Source: Coleophoma eucalyptorum (Eukaryota > Ascomycota > Leotiomycetes > Helotiales > Dermateaceae). From it: DNA of 64,000 bases. The position numbers and the translations under genes were made by a program. The notes beneath the pieces are model-generated. The model was given only the letters and a program-made list of their open reading frames with translations. It was not told the DNA's origin and did not search any database. Where the stretch lies: positions 620,001-684,000 of the forward strand of contig JALRME010000002.1 of assembly GCA_026120035.1 (NCBI GenBank). Reading direction: 5' to 3'. Positions within the stretch are counted from its first letter, which is position 1, and each line of letters opens with the position of its first letter. Positions 22,672 to 33,400 of the stretch are shown here, piece by piece.

Positions 22672-24321
22672 ATGCGTTTCCTCGCCTTCCTCTCGCTGGC
22701 GTTTGCTCTCCTGAGCAGTGGAGACGCTACTGGACCAGCCAAACCACAACAACCTATGGCCAGAGGCATCAAAGCAAAAGCATTTCAGGCACATAGCGAG
22801 TTTACTAACGTCTCCACGTACATACCCATGACTAGGGCGAGCAAATATTGGAGTTCCTCGTACATCAATACTTACCGTAAGAGAGACATAATCTCAGGTA
22901 TTGCGCCGACGTATGCGATTCAACAGGTAAGGATTTTACCATCTCAATTTCAATCTCAGTCGTTAAGAAGCTCACTTCACCAGGCTCAATCATGGTATGT
23001 TAATCTCACAGTTGCCGGTAAGGAGTATTCTCTACTCTTCGATACCGGCTCGAGTGATGCATGGATTGCTTCGAAGGGCTTTCAATGCTTGGATCGCAAC
23101 TCTTCCGCACCAATCACAGAGGCAGGCTGTGCATTTGGATTGCTTTACTCTCCAGGCAAGGAGTTCGAACCGATTGCTAATGAGAACTTCAATATTGTTT
23201 ACAGTGGTGGAGAATTTCTTACTGGCAAGTTTGGCAACACCGAGGTCATCCTTGGTGGTATCTCGTGAGTATACTCAGTCTTACTTCTTGCTATTGTCTA
23301 ATCAAGAAACAGCGTTACGCAGCAAATTGCAGCCGTTACTGAAGCTGGATGGGACGGAGATGGAATTTCAAGTGGCATGGTCGGATTCGCGTACCCTTCA
23401 ATGTACACTCTCGGGTTGTCGCTTCAAAAGCTCTTCTAATGTCGATACAGTACCTTCGGTTACAATGGGACAGACCCACACAATGATGTTCCAGCAACTC
23501 AAAGTAAAGCCCTTTCTATTGCTACTCTAAATTTCGGCTTAACGATGTTCTAGTTCCATACAACCCACTATTCGCTACACTTTACAAAAGTGGAAAGATA
23601 CTACCACTTTTCAGTCTCGCAATCAGTAGACCTCACACCAACAGCGAACTTTATATGAAGTGTAAACCCCACAAGTCTCAAGCTGTCGATGGTTATCTAG
23701 CACTTGGTGGGCTCCCTCCCGTCTCTACGATTGGCGATTGGTCAACGAGCCCAATTCAATATGTTGCTCTAGGAACTGGATATCTGAACGGAAGCCTTCC
23801 ATATCCTCAGTATCGTAAGTTGAATATCACTTCGCCGCAGTCAACGTTCTCTGACAAATACAGAATGGTACACCATTACGCCTGACTCATTCCTATACAA
23901 GGATAGTCATAAGACCAAGTACAAGGCAAACCAGTGGTCTCCACTGCCCAACCAAGCTAATAGCTCTCAAGTCCAAGTAATTCTCGACTCAGGAACAACC
24001 CTCAACTACATACCAACCGAGATGTCTTATGCGCTTGCAGCCTTGTATGAACCACCTGCAACCTGGAACAGTAGCCTTGGTGCCTTCTCTGTTGATTGCA
24101 ATGCAAAGCCTCCTGACTTTGCTGTCAAGATCGGCGATGTCGTCTTTTCTGTGGATAAGAGGGATATGATTCTCGATGACAACACTGGGAACAGTACATG
24201 TATTGCTGGAAACACGGACGGAATGGATTATCCACCCTATGTGCTTGGTGATGTGTTTATGAAGAATGTTCTTGTCGTCTTCGATGTTGGTGCCAGCGAA
24301 TTGCGGTTCAGATCTCGGTGA
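22672..24321 (+). CDS. Secreted pepsin-type aspartic protease
   Basis: Six exons: 22672-22926, 22984-23264, 23313-23402, 23451-23503, 23554-23814 and 23864-24321. The introns are 48 to 57 bases and the chain closes in phase at 465 residues. Residues 1-20 form a signal peptide. A Lys-Arg pair at about 70-71 may mark propeptide removal. The first catalytic motif is LLFDTGSSD (Asp about 105), the second VILDSGTTLNY (Asp about 355). The late block YVLGDVFMKNVLVVFDVGASELRF is typical of the C-terminal lobe. Intron 3 could use GTACAC at 23403 (48 bases) or GTTGTC at 23415 (36 bases); the first gives a better length and AYPSITFGYNGTDP, as expected of the family. At the end, CGG|TGAGTTTG may act as another donor, adding about eight residues instead of stopping at 24321. 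The pH optimum and target are unknown. Confidence 0.9.
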
Positions 24322-24811
24322 GTTTGCTTCCAATGCTTATTTGGTGGTATCAAACAGGGCTCATATTCTAAGGGGTACTTACTGAGTTTGCATTGTCGTT
24401 TGAGGCGAAGATTGTCCTGATGGAAACCAAAGATTAAACTTGGAAAGGGCTGAGTATTGCCACAAGGTAATTGGAAATCACGAGGTTCGATTCAAGACTC
24501 AGTCAAATATCGAGCTCCTAGTCTCGCGTAGTTAAATTTCAGGCATTTCTCTTTGCCCTATGCGGTAGACAATAATAGCTGCCTTGATTCGGTCCTCGTT
24601 ATGAAATGCGTGATGACTCAAGGCATGACTTGCTTATTCTTTACGTGATTCGATGGACGGAATTGGTGGTTACTAGCCAATAGATAAGCGATACTGCGAC
24701 CTCGCATACTTAAAAACATGCCTTACCATCATATCCCTCGTATCCCCTCTTCTAATTGATTTATGACTATTTCAACCCCTCTCGTACTTTGTAAATTCAT
24801 AGCTTGTAACC
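24322..24811. other. Intergenic, 0.5 kb
   Basis: 3' flank of the protease and promoter of the 2EXR gene. A GGTTCGATTC string at about 24484 resembles a tRNA B box, but no cloverleaf can be built around it. A CT-rich leader lies at 24730-24760. Confidence 0.4.
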
Positions 24812-25681
24812 ATGCTGAGTCAAGCCAAACCTGCACCGCTGCCTACGGTCGATATCGCCAAGTTGATCGCTGCCTCTCAAAACCTCCACCTCAATCGCCA
24901 CACAGCACAAATGAAGGAAGATCGGTCAGAGATAACCAATTTCTGGGATATACCAGTCGAGATCCGTCTCAGTATCTGGAAATTTTGTCTCCCAAATCCA
25001 CGGATCATGAGAGTCACTACTGGCCCCCACAACGACAGGGCGCACCTACAAGGCTGCTTCAGCCCTGTCCCAACGATTCTGCACATCTGTCGAGAATCTC
25101 GCGCCTATGGATTAAGCATCTTCCGCCTAGGGTTTGGGAAGATCCCGTTCCTCTTCTATTGGAATCCCAGCGCCGATACCATTTTCTTGTTTGCAGTAGA
25201 AGATATCCCTCCGACTGAACTGTATAAAACCACACCGACACTTATTCCCAAGATGCAACATCTAGCCTTGAAACCAAGCAACAGTATCCTCCGGCTGTTG
25301 GGATCTGATTGGCAAGAAGCAGAGCAGCAAATGCTGTGGTTGAGTCAAATGAAAAATTTAAAAACACTGACCATAGCCGTTGAACCTCAGCCGCTTTTGG
25401 GCGTTCACTCATGGCAGAAATATAACCTGGTCTTTTACGAACCTTTCGATGTGACAATAGAGCGTTTGGGTATGAGTGCGAGGGAAATAGAGGATTCTTT
25501 GAAGGCAACTTTTGAGTGTTACAGGCGCGAGAGAAACCCGGACTGGAATCCACCATCTATCACGGTTTTGGTCCTTGGAGTCAGAAAGGCTCGGAGAAGC
25601 GGATTTTGTCTCTGGCCTACGAAGGTGAGGCGGGACTTGGAAGCTGATACACATACTGACTATGCCCTATGGGAATCTTGA
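24812..25681 (+). CDS. 2EXR-domain protein
   Basis: A single exon of 289 residues. FWDIPVEIRLSIWKFCLPNPR (about 44-64), then PTILHICRESRAYGLSIFRLGFG (about 86-108), is the signature of the 2EXR domain. This F-box-like module is greatly expanded in Leotiomycetes and other filamentous ascomycetes. The C-terminal half holds LRLLGSDWQEAEQQMLWLSQMKNLKTLTIAVE and a Tyr/Arg-rich end with no catalytic motif. The start at 24812 has a clean upstream region, and the first 40 residues are poorly conserved in appearance. The biochemical role of 2EXR proteins is unknown. Gene end and the alkyltransferase gene end face each other, 236 bases apart. Confidence 0.85.
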   Translation: MLSQAKPAPLPTVDIAKLIAASQNLHLNRHTAQMKEDRSEITNFWDIPVEIRLSIWKFCLPNPRIMRVTTGPHNDRAHLQGCFSPVPTILHICRESRAYGLSIFRLGFGKIPFLFYWNPSADTIFLFAVEDIPPTELYKTTPTLIPKMQHLALKPSNSILRLLGSDWQEAEQQMLWLSQMKNLKTLTIAVEPQPLLGVHSWQKYNLVFYEPFDVTIERLGMSAREIEDSLKATFECYRRERNPDWNPPSITVLVLGVRKARRSGFCLWPTKVRRDLEADTHTDYALWES

Positions 25682-25917
25682 CCATTGGTATATATGAGCA
25701 GCAAGCTTGGAAAGACCTGTGATTCTGGTGTCATTTGCAGAATTTAAGAAAGCTTATACCAGCTCCTGTGAAACAATAGACGTATTTTGCATCCTAGAGA
25801 GTCCCATAACAATGCACCATTTACTACTCCTCGCAGAGCGTAAACTATTCCCAAATTTCAGAATGCCCAGAAAATATGATTACAATTAGCATTTCCCAAT
25901 AAAATAAACCTGAGCCT

Positions 25918-26379
25918 TCAGCCCTTGACATGGAAATCGTCCCACCATCGTTTCTCATCAACTAAACGCCCTTTTTCATCAAACAACACACCCTCTTTAC
26001 TCAATAATGAGAGCTTTTCTTTCTGATTGATGCCCGAAGGAGCATCCTGTGGTTCTCCTTTGAACCCACCAATTGCCTATGAAATAATATGATCAGTGTT
26101 GCTCTGAGAAACTAGAAGGCAGAAATAGCATTGTCAGAAGCCTTACCCCGTCAGCGCAAATTATTCGATGGCATGGCACCCGTGGAGCATATGGATTCCT
26201 CCGCAGGGCGCCTCCAACTGCCCTTGGAGAACTGGAGAGTGCTTTGGAAAGGGCTGCATATGAAGAGACTTTCCCTGAGGGTATTTGGAGAAGGAGTGTG
26301 TATACGCGCTTGAACTATGTAAGTAGGCAGTCATAATTACAAAGGCGTGACTTACATCTTGATATTCTGTTACCGCCAT
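25918..26379 (-). CDS. MGT1: Methylated-DNA-protein-cysteine methyltransferase (O6-alkylguanine)
   Basis: Three small exons: 26379-26356, 26314-26147 and 26076-25918. The introns of 41 and 70 bases have GTAAGT/GTAAGG donors and CATAG acceptors. All joins are in phase and give 116 residues, a compact but complete alkyltransferase core. Key parts are YTLLLQIPSGKVSSYAALS, the RAVGGALRRNP helix of the DNA-binding motif, and the suicide-cysteine motif PCHRI with Cys at residue 56. A GGFKG block follows, and the usual DEKRWWDDF end. The enzyme moves the alkyl group from O6-alkylguanine in DNA to its own Cys and is used up. No single exon is longer than 56 codons, so the gene is easily missed by frame length alone. 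It is head-to-head with the Ada-type gene at 27015, which suggests joint control. Confidence 0.92.
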
Positions 26380-27014
26380 CTCCAAAAGTTGTTGAGTTCT
26401 CCTGGTGTGACTTCAAAAGGTCTACCTGTATTTATAGGCTATTGTGATGCCTTTTTCTTGTTGGAATACTTGATGCAAATAATTTGTGATTCGTGACGGC
26501 CGGTCTTAAATATTGCTTCTGGGAGACGGAGGCAACGGTGGAGCACATTCTGATTGGTCAATTCGAGAGCAACTCTCGCTCTGCTTGCTTACCAATTTGT
26601 ATCGCATGTGACAACGAAGACCAGAACTAAGTTGAGTACTACTGGCGGGCAGGTTTAAGACTCCTATGGGTTGAAAGCAATGAAGACTCAGAACTGCAAG
26701 ATACATTCAACGTCTTACCCTAGAATATGATTATCCACCTGTAGCAAACCCCGGGTGCAACTTCTGGTCTTTGAAGTCTCGAGATACTGGGGTTGGCAGT
26801 TGGTCCAAACAAGGCTAAGACAGCCGAGACTACGTCAGTAATGGGTTGTGATTGGCCAGTTCAGGAGCAGCACTTTCTTGCGCCAACGACCTGAAGCATA
26901 AAATAGGAAGAACGTGTCGTGACCACCTTCAGTTCATATGCTTTAACCCTTGGCTCTACCTTCATATAGCATCTCTCCACAAAGATCAGCTTAAGAGCCG
27001 CACAACAGCGAGAC
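26380..27014. promoter_or_regulatory. Shared divergent promoter of the two alkyltransferase genes
   Basis: 635 bases between the two ATGs. Visible elements are CCAAT boxes in reverse (ATTGG at 26553-26557 and 26851-26855), a TACGTCA bZIP/CRE-like site at 26831-26837, and a TATA-like ATAAAATAG at about 26898. A perfect 6-base inverted repeat is listed separately. Function is inferred from position. Shared control of both genes is a hypothesis. Confidence 0.6.
26564..26578. promoter_or_regulatory. Perfect inverted repeat CGAGAG-CAA-CTCTCG
   Basis: Two 6-base arms with a 3-base spacer, located between the head-to-head alkyltransferase genes, about 185 bases from the MGT1-type start. It directly follows a CCAAT box. 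It could be a binding site for a dimeric regulator. One such repeat in 600 bases could also arise by chance. Confidence 0.4.
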
Positions 27015-27800
27015 ATGATAACTGCCTCCACCAATATCTCCAGCATGCAGCCACAATTCAAAACAACTGCCTCTCGCTGGTCAGCTCTGCAATCTCGTGA
27101 TCCACGAGCAACAGACTCTTTCATCTACAGCGTTATAACGACCAAGATCTACTGCCGGCCAACGTGTCCATCTCGGCTCGCAAGACGAGCGAATATAATC
27201 TTCCATAACGATGCCACAGAGGCAGAAGCTGCTGGATTTCGCGCTTGTAAACGCTGCTTGCCAGACATGAGCCCCAAAGACTATGCTGCTGAAGAAAACA
27301 AAGCGAAGCTTGTCGTCGAGAAGGTCTCTGACCTGCTTGGGGAGGAGTTGAGTGGCGGCAAAGCTGCGAAGAAGTGGACGGTGAAAATGTTGGCTACTGA
27401 GGTCGGTTTGACCGAAAGCTATTTCTGCAGGCTTTTTAAGAAGGAGGTGGGATGCACCGTTGGGGAGTTTCGGGCAAAACTCGCAAACTTGCAGCAGGAA
27501 CTGGAAAGGGAAAACGCAAGTAGAAATCGAATGCCGATCATAAACACAAAAGCCTCTTCAGAGACTTCGGAGGCGACGATGGAACAATGCACGCGAGGTA
27601 CCACTGAAACATACTTCGATATGGCAGACATACATCTGAGTACCGTACTTCCGTCGGCAGATGAGTTCAATCTGGATTTGATCCACCAATACAACTACCT
27701 TGACACAGATGGGTGTAATTTCTTCGCATTCCCGGAGCCTTTAGAGGAGGATGGGTTGCAATTCCTTGACCTCAGCTCGTTTGTCGAGACGTCGTTATAA
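27015..27800 (+). CDS. Ada-type methylphosphotriester-DNA transferase/HTH regulator with acidic tail
   Basis: A single exon of 261 residues (start possibly at the second Met, 27045). Residues about 20-90 match the Ada N-terminal zinc domain. RWSALQSRDPRATDSFIYSV precedes YCRPTCPSR, and FRACKRCLP follows. The four zinc Cys are at about 47, 51, 78 and 81; the first corresponds to the reactive Cys of E. coli Ada that takes methyl from DNA phosphotriesters. An AraC-type helix-turn-helix follows (WTVKMLATEVGLTESYFCRLFKKEVG, about 116-145). The remaining 115 residues are not bacterial Ada: they lack the alkylguanine domain and are rich in Asp, Glu, Phe and Leu (LQFLDLSSFVETSL at the end), like a eukaryotic activation region. 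So it likely senses methylation damage and activates genes, including its neighbour. The sensing part is known biology for Ada; the activation by the tail is inferred. Confidence 0.9.
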   Translation: MITASTNISSMQPQFKTTASRWSALQSRDPRATDSFIYSVITTKIYCRPTCPSRLARRANIIFHNDATEAEAAGFRACKRCLPDMSPKDYAAEENKAKLVVEKVSDLLGEELSGGKAAKKWTVKMLATEVGLTESYFCRLFKKEVGCTVGEFRAKLANLQQELERENASRNRMPIINTKASSETSEATMEQCTRGTTETYFDMADIHLSTVLPSADEFNLDLIHQYNYLDTDGCNFFAFPEPLEEDGLQFLDLSSFVETSL

Positions 27801-28390
27801 CAGATCACATGTATACCTACCTATCTTTATATTGCCACTTACTGGCCTTTACCCCATATAAAGCATAAGAATATGGCACCAATGAAATAGTCCATGCATA
27901 TCTAAACTGTTCATAACGTAAATACGAACCTGTATGGAAGGGAATAAAGTGTCCGCACCCTGGTTAATGTATTTTAACCGGTCTTGGTACAGTAACGAGT
28001 TAATGCCTTCATACCCAACTGTATGCTAAGCCTAATTGTCAATACCACCATTGGCTACTATAAAGCAGCGATGAGAGGTGCTTCTAGATTCCGAGTCTTC
28101 CGTTTCCATTATTTGTCGGAGCAACTTACGCCTTTCGATAAAAAGGGGGCAATTAATCCCGACTAGCTGGTCGGCTAAAGAAAGAAGGTGTAGCCCACGT
28201 GATTGTCGACAACATGAACGGTAATTCTTCCCGACTAACAGCCTCAAGTATTCCGAGCTGCATTTAGCTTTATAAAGATCGAGTTTTGTGTATATATATA
28301 TCAAGCATCAAAATAAACTTCCTTTTCCCCGTAGATTTGTTATTTTGAAATCACACATATCTTCCACTGTCGTCGAAGAAAGAAAACAAA
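27801..28390. other. Intergenic, 0.6 kb, dioxygenase promoter
   Basis: Holds the 3' flank of the Ada-type gene and the promoter of the PhyH-family gene. No credible frame is seen other than chance minus-strand ones. Confidence 0.5.
28271..28277 (+). promoter_or_regulatory. TATA box, dioxygenase gene
   Basis: TATAAAG lies 120 bases upstream of the ATG at 28391, followed by a second TA-rich run, (TA)5, at 28291-28300. Position and sequence fit a core promoter. Confidence 0.5.
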
Positions 28391-29559
28391 ATGCCACACG
28401 CGGACTTCTCCTCGTCTAACCCGAAGGATACGGATCCAAAGTTATTCGTCACTGACGGACCTCTCCAGCCGTCAGAAATAGCATACCTCAAACCTTCGTC
28501 CCCAGATCTCCCGTTGGAAGAATTGCGTGCGAGATTTGAGGCCGACGGCTACCTTTTCCTGAAAGGTTTACTTCCTCGCGAGGTCTCACTCAAAGCCCGC
28601 GAGGAGTACTTCAAATTTATTGCACCAAGCGGTGTTCTCGCACCAGGCACTCAGCCCGTGCAAGGCATATATGATTCCTCGAAAGACATTTCGCAGTTTC
28701 CTGGGATTGGCTCTGGTGCCGTGGGAGGAAACGGGCACCCTGGAGAGCATGCAGCCACCTTCGTGGACCTGGCGTTAGCCGCCCATACCCAAGATTGGTA
28801 TGCGGAGGATTTCTGCAAGCACCCTGCGCTGAAGAATTTCGTGGCCAAGTTTGCAAGCTGGGGTGATGATACGATCGCTTTCAAGCGCACTCTTTTAAGG
28901 AATAGCATTCCCGGCGGCAAAGCGATCGGTGTGCATTATGATCAGATTTTTATTAGATATGGTGAGCCAACGAGCATCACTGCTTGGGTACCGATGGGGG
29001 ACATTAGTCTTAACGGTGGAGGCTTGATCTATCTCGAGAATGGTATGTCCAGTCCAATCTAATCCATTCTTAGGCCCGAAAGTGTAAGCGAGCTAACAAA
29101 TCGTAGGAGCTCAACTCGGGAAGCAATTCGAAGATGATTTTACAGCGAAGGCCAAGGCAGATGGTTTGAATGATGAGCAGGTTAAGTCTGCCTTCAATCA
29201 GAATATGCTCGATACGGGCCTGCTTTCAGACGGCCCTGCAGAGTTTGGACGGACTCACAAGCGACGGTGGTTAGTGGCTGAATATGAAGCTGGAGATGTG
29301 GTACTTCATAATGCTTATACGGTAATTATTCTTTCCAGTTGGACCTGGAAAATCGACGGCTAATATTCCTGTTAGATTCATGCATCTACTATCAATCATG
29401 ATCCAAACCACGTCATCCGTCTTGCTACGGATCTGAGGTTTGCCGATTCGTCTCGTCCGTGGGATACTGTAAGTGCAAGCAATTATTGTCCACGTAGTGC
29501 TTAGCTGATAGAAGTTGTAGCGATGGTCGAATCATTATAGATTCGGCGATGGAGTTTAA
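28391..29559 (+). CDS. Phytanoyl-CoA dioxygenase (PhyH) family Fe(II)/2-oxoglutarate oxygenase
   Basis: Four exons: 28391-29042, 29107-29321, 29376-29468 and 29521-29559. The introns are 64, 54 and 52 bases and the chain closes in phase at 332 residues. FEADGYLFLKGLLP at about 50-61 is the usual PhyH start. The iron ligands are HxD in GVHYDQIF (His about 182, Asp 184) and the distal His of TIHASTINHDP (about 291). The 2-oxoglutarate Arg is most likely that of VIRLATDLRF. Enzymes of this family hydroxylate small molecules or lipids; the substrate cannot be read from sequence. It is not AlkB: the HxD-to-His spacing and flanking motifs are those of PhyH. Sequence identity to secondary-metabolite oxygenases should be checked, but no other biosynthetic gene lies nearby. 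Confidence 0.9.
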
Positions 29560-30432
29560 ATTTCCTTTGGGCCATGAGATTATATAGAAAGAGAAGTGAA
29601 GTGGATCTGTGGTCTTTATATTAAACTCTCTCTATACATGAACATATCTCCAATCCCAAGGTCTTGATATCTATTAGTGTGTATGAGCTTGACCGAGTAA
29701 TCTATACCGGTCAATACTACGACATTTTTGCAGAAAGCATGAGATCCAATGAAGAGGAGTAGAAGACATAACAGAAGGCTGCTAACATAATGGAGGGTGT
29801 TAAATCTTAACAGAAGGTACATTGAGTTCGCCATATCCTTCCTTAATAATAGAGTAAGTTACATAATTTACACATCTAATGATACTTAAGATCAACATGA
29901 TATCAATCAAAGTCCAAAATACAGATGTTACGATATTGCTAGATGATATATTCGACATAACTCCTGTTGGTAAGGTATCGAGAACTTGTAACAGTCCGCA
30001 GAACGTTCAAACACACACGCTATGCTATATATGCTCCAGTTCAGGCGAAGCCAGAGAAGAAACAACATCACAGAAAAAAGGACAAGAAAAGGACTGAAAG
30101 CACTTCCGCACTCTACTCATTCATCTTACACAAAAATGTCTCGAGCTCCCTTCTTCATTTGAACCGCGTCCTCTGTTCCCTCTACACTCGGGACCCACTT
30201 GACATAAACCTCCCGGGTATAGCCAAGTTCCTCCAACCCCGACCACCTCCTATACCGTTTCGAGTGTCCATCCAGTTTCCCCTCTTTCCAGTTTCCCAAT
30301 ATATCCCGTTCCTTCTCAAAGAAAAAGAGTTTTACGAATCTCAAACAACTCCTCTCGACAGGAATTGTTCAAGCCCACATTAAGATATTACAAAACCATA
30401 TGTATACCCGTCGGCACATCTACTTACCTCCT
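29560..30432. other. Intergenic between convergent genes, 0.87 kb
   Basis: 3' flanks of the dioxygenase gene and the formin gene. The AT-rich left part (29580-29960) has no credible frame. The right part is probably 3' untranslated region of the formin. Confidence 0.45.
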
Positions 30433-33400
30433 TCAACCATCTACCACTTCAATTGGTTTCTTCTCTGTGCCTTCGGGGCTAGGTGGGCTAACAATAGTTG
30501 TTGGCGTCAACACTTTCTCGCCGTCATCTGTCGAAGGTGACATTGGGATCTCCGGCACCGGTTCCGCCTCCTCAGGGATTGTGGGCCCCTCGGAGGTATT
30601 GCTCTTGGCAGTTTCACGCCGCCTCCTACGTGCCCGCCTTTCTTCTTCGGCAGTCTCTCGTCTGCGCGATCTTCGTTCTGCACTTCGCCTGTCACCAGCA
30701 TCATTGTCTTCTGTGCCATCGGCACCGCGCATGCTTTGCAGAAGCAGAGCTGCGCGCTCGGTGACATCATCATCAGCTTGGTCCATCCTCATTTCTGGAC
30801 TGAGAATGCCCTCCGTACTAACAGAATCTGGGCTCTTTAACCCAACTTCTATCTCAGGTATTTCTTCTGGATCAGGTACCTGCTGCCCAGAGGCAACACG
30901 AACTTGGTTGCGGTTCTGTAGTCTTGCCCTCCTCCTTCTGTCGCGTTGGTCGCGGGTTTGCGGCGCAGCTGCACGGAGCTTCTCAAGCAAAGAGTCCATA
31001 GCCCCAGTAGATACAGGGGAGTTGGGAGCACTTCCATCGCTGCTTGTTGGCCCCATCTTGATGGCCTTCCTCTTCATGGATTCTTCGTTGCGCTTCTTGG
31101 TGATTTCCATGACAATGTTCTTCTCTCTGGATTTCTTCCATTCCGTCACGAAGATGGCAAGCTTGGCAAAGAAATCTCGTCTGTTGTTCTCATCGGAAGG
31201 ATCTTCTCCATAGAAGACCATGATATCATCATAAGTGCGTACCATATCTTCCAAGTATAGTTGCATCTGTTCAGCCTTCCTTCTTGCGTCCTTCATCGAG
31301 CGCTGAACAATTTGGCTTACGCGATCTTGAGGGTGGAACTTCTTCGGATCACTCAAGTTGCCCGAGTCAAGCGACATCTGAATGTTCTTGATGTTGTCGA
31401 TGTATTTCTTGGCATCCTGCTGCAATTGCTCCACGTTGAGCTTCTGAGCAGTCACAACTCCACCAATGTCATCAACAAAGCCCTCCCATTCTGGGTATTG
31501 AGTTCGAACAATGCGTTCAACAAGATCCGCGAAGGTCGACTCATTCTTATCATCCTTCACCATACCCAGTCGAGCAAGCGAGCTCAGTTTGAAGCCAGTG
31601 GCTTGCTTATTAGAATCGTTCATATAGTTACCAATGTCGAGAATAAGCCCCAAAACGTTCATCAAGGACACCGAATCACGTAATGATTCCGACACGAATA
31701 CCACTTGCCTCAACTTTTCAGAAATCTCATCGTACTCAGGTTCGAAAGATCTGGTTAATGAAAGTGCTCTTATCCTTGACTTCCAGTAGTGACGAAGTTC
31801 AAATGCTGTCTGAAGGTAAATTTGGTCTTCACGAGTGAGTTCACTTGGGTCCTGCTCTCGAGTTCCCCTGTTGGCGTCTGGTCCAGTCCAGTCTTTACTA
31901 TACGGTGCCATCAGTTTGCCGGTATTTTCGGGGATGTTGCACATGTCTTCCTTCAGCAAAAATTCCATGACGACTGTGTTATCGAGCACTTCTTTGTCGC
32001 AATGAATGATCATTTGAACAACCTTCTCGACAGGATACGATGAGAATTTTGCAAGAGAAATTTCTGTTTTACGGTTAGCTCTATACCCATCAAAAGATGC
32101 ATACTACGTACGAAAGTTTCTCATAAGATCACTTGAGATAACCTGCTTCTTCTCGGCCTTTTTACTACCGCCCTTGCCCAGCTGTTTGATCTCCTTCGCC
32201 GAGAACAGTTTCTCGACTTCATCAAGAACACCTTTTCGAGTTAATTCGGCATACTTCTCCTCTCTCTCTGCTGCGGTAGGTGCATGAGCTGCCCAATGAG
32301 TTGTCACAGGTGTATCAACCTTCTCCCAATGTAGTGCCTTGAGCTTCTTCTTTGGGCGAGCAACAGGGAGGCCAAGAGTTGGAATAGCCGTGTAGGAGGG
32401 CTGGGAAGCCAAAAATTTACCTGCCAGTTTGCCAGGCATTGGTGGTGGTGGTGGAGGAGGTGGAGGAGGCATAGAGCCATGAGGAGTAGCCTGCCCACTA
32501 CCGGGCATTGGTGGTGGCGGCGGCGGTGGTGGTGGTGGAGGAGCACCGGTAAATCCAGGGCCTTTTCCTGGAGGTGGTGGAGGAGGAGGTGGTGGTGGCC
32601 CATTGAAATCCATCTGCGCAGGCGGTGGTGGTGGAGGTGGTGGAGGTGGTGGTCCATTGAATGATGGTTTGTCAATCTTAGGAGCAGTCTCATCATTGGG
32701 TGTCCTTGGTGATTGAGACTCCAGGCTTGGATGCGAAGGGCCCGTAGTAACCCCATCGCCTTCTTCATCGTCACTCGCGTCATATTTTTTGAGCTTCGCG
32801 ATATCATTCATGTAGCTTGGCACCTTCTTTGGCCGTCTCATCTCAATAATCTGAGGCTTTTCATAGACTGTGCCATCATCGTCTTCCTCATCATCTTCAT
32901 TAAGCGAGCCTGTGGAATTGATGGGTTTTCGGGGTATCCTCTTCGTTGCCCCGAGGATACTGTTAGTGAAGTCTCGAGGAGGAGTACCAAGCTTTGCACC
33001 TCCGCCTCCGCCTCCACCTCCACCTCCACCACTGCCGCCCTCGCCACCCGCGATACCACCCGCAGCCTCTCCATCCATTTCTTCGCGGAGGGCACGTAGG
33101 CGATCAGAAGGCCCGGCAGCATCTCCCCAAACGCGACCCTCAAGTTTGTATTGGGTCTTCTGCCTTTCAATTTGCATCTCAAGACGATCCATGAGCCTCT
33201 CACGGTCCAATATGCCTTTCATCTGGGCAGGCTGGCTCTCTCCAAGAGCTTTACCACCCTTGGCAGCATTCGAGGCTGCAATATCTTGAGCATCACGAAG
33301 CATGAGGTAGAGCTCTCTGGTTTCCAATTCGTTGCGCTGGGCTTCCTTTGCTCGAACTGTTTGCAAAGACTCCACTTCGCCTTTCAAGGCATCCGCTTGT

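Noticed and set aside
24484..24500. GGTTCGATTC string like a tRNA B box
   Set aside because: No A box at the right distance and no acceptor or anticodon stem can be formed.
28391..29559. Idea that the dioxygenase is an AlkB homologue completing the alkylation-repair cluster
   Set aside because: The motifs (FEADGYLFLKG, GVHYDQ, TIHASTIN) are those of PhyH proteins, not of AlkB (no HxD-...-RxNxTxR).
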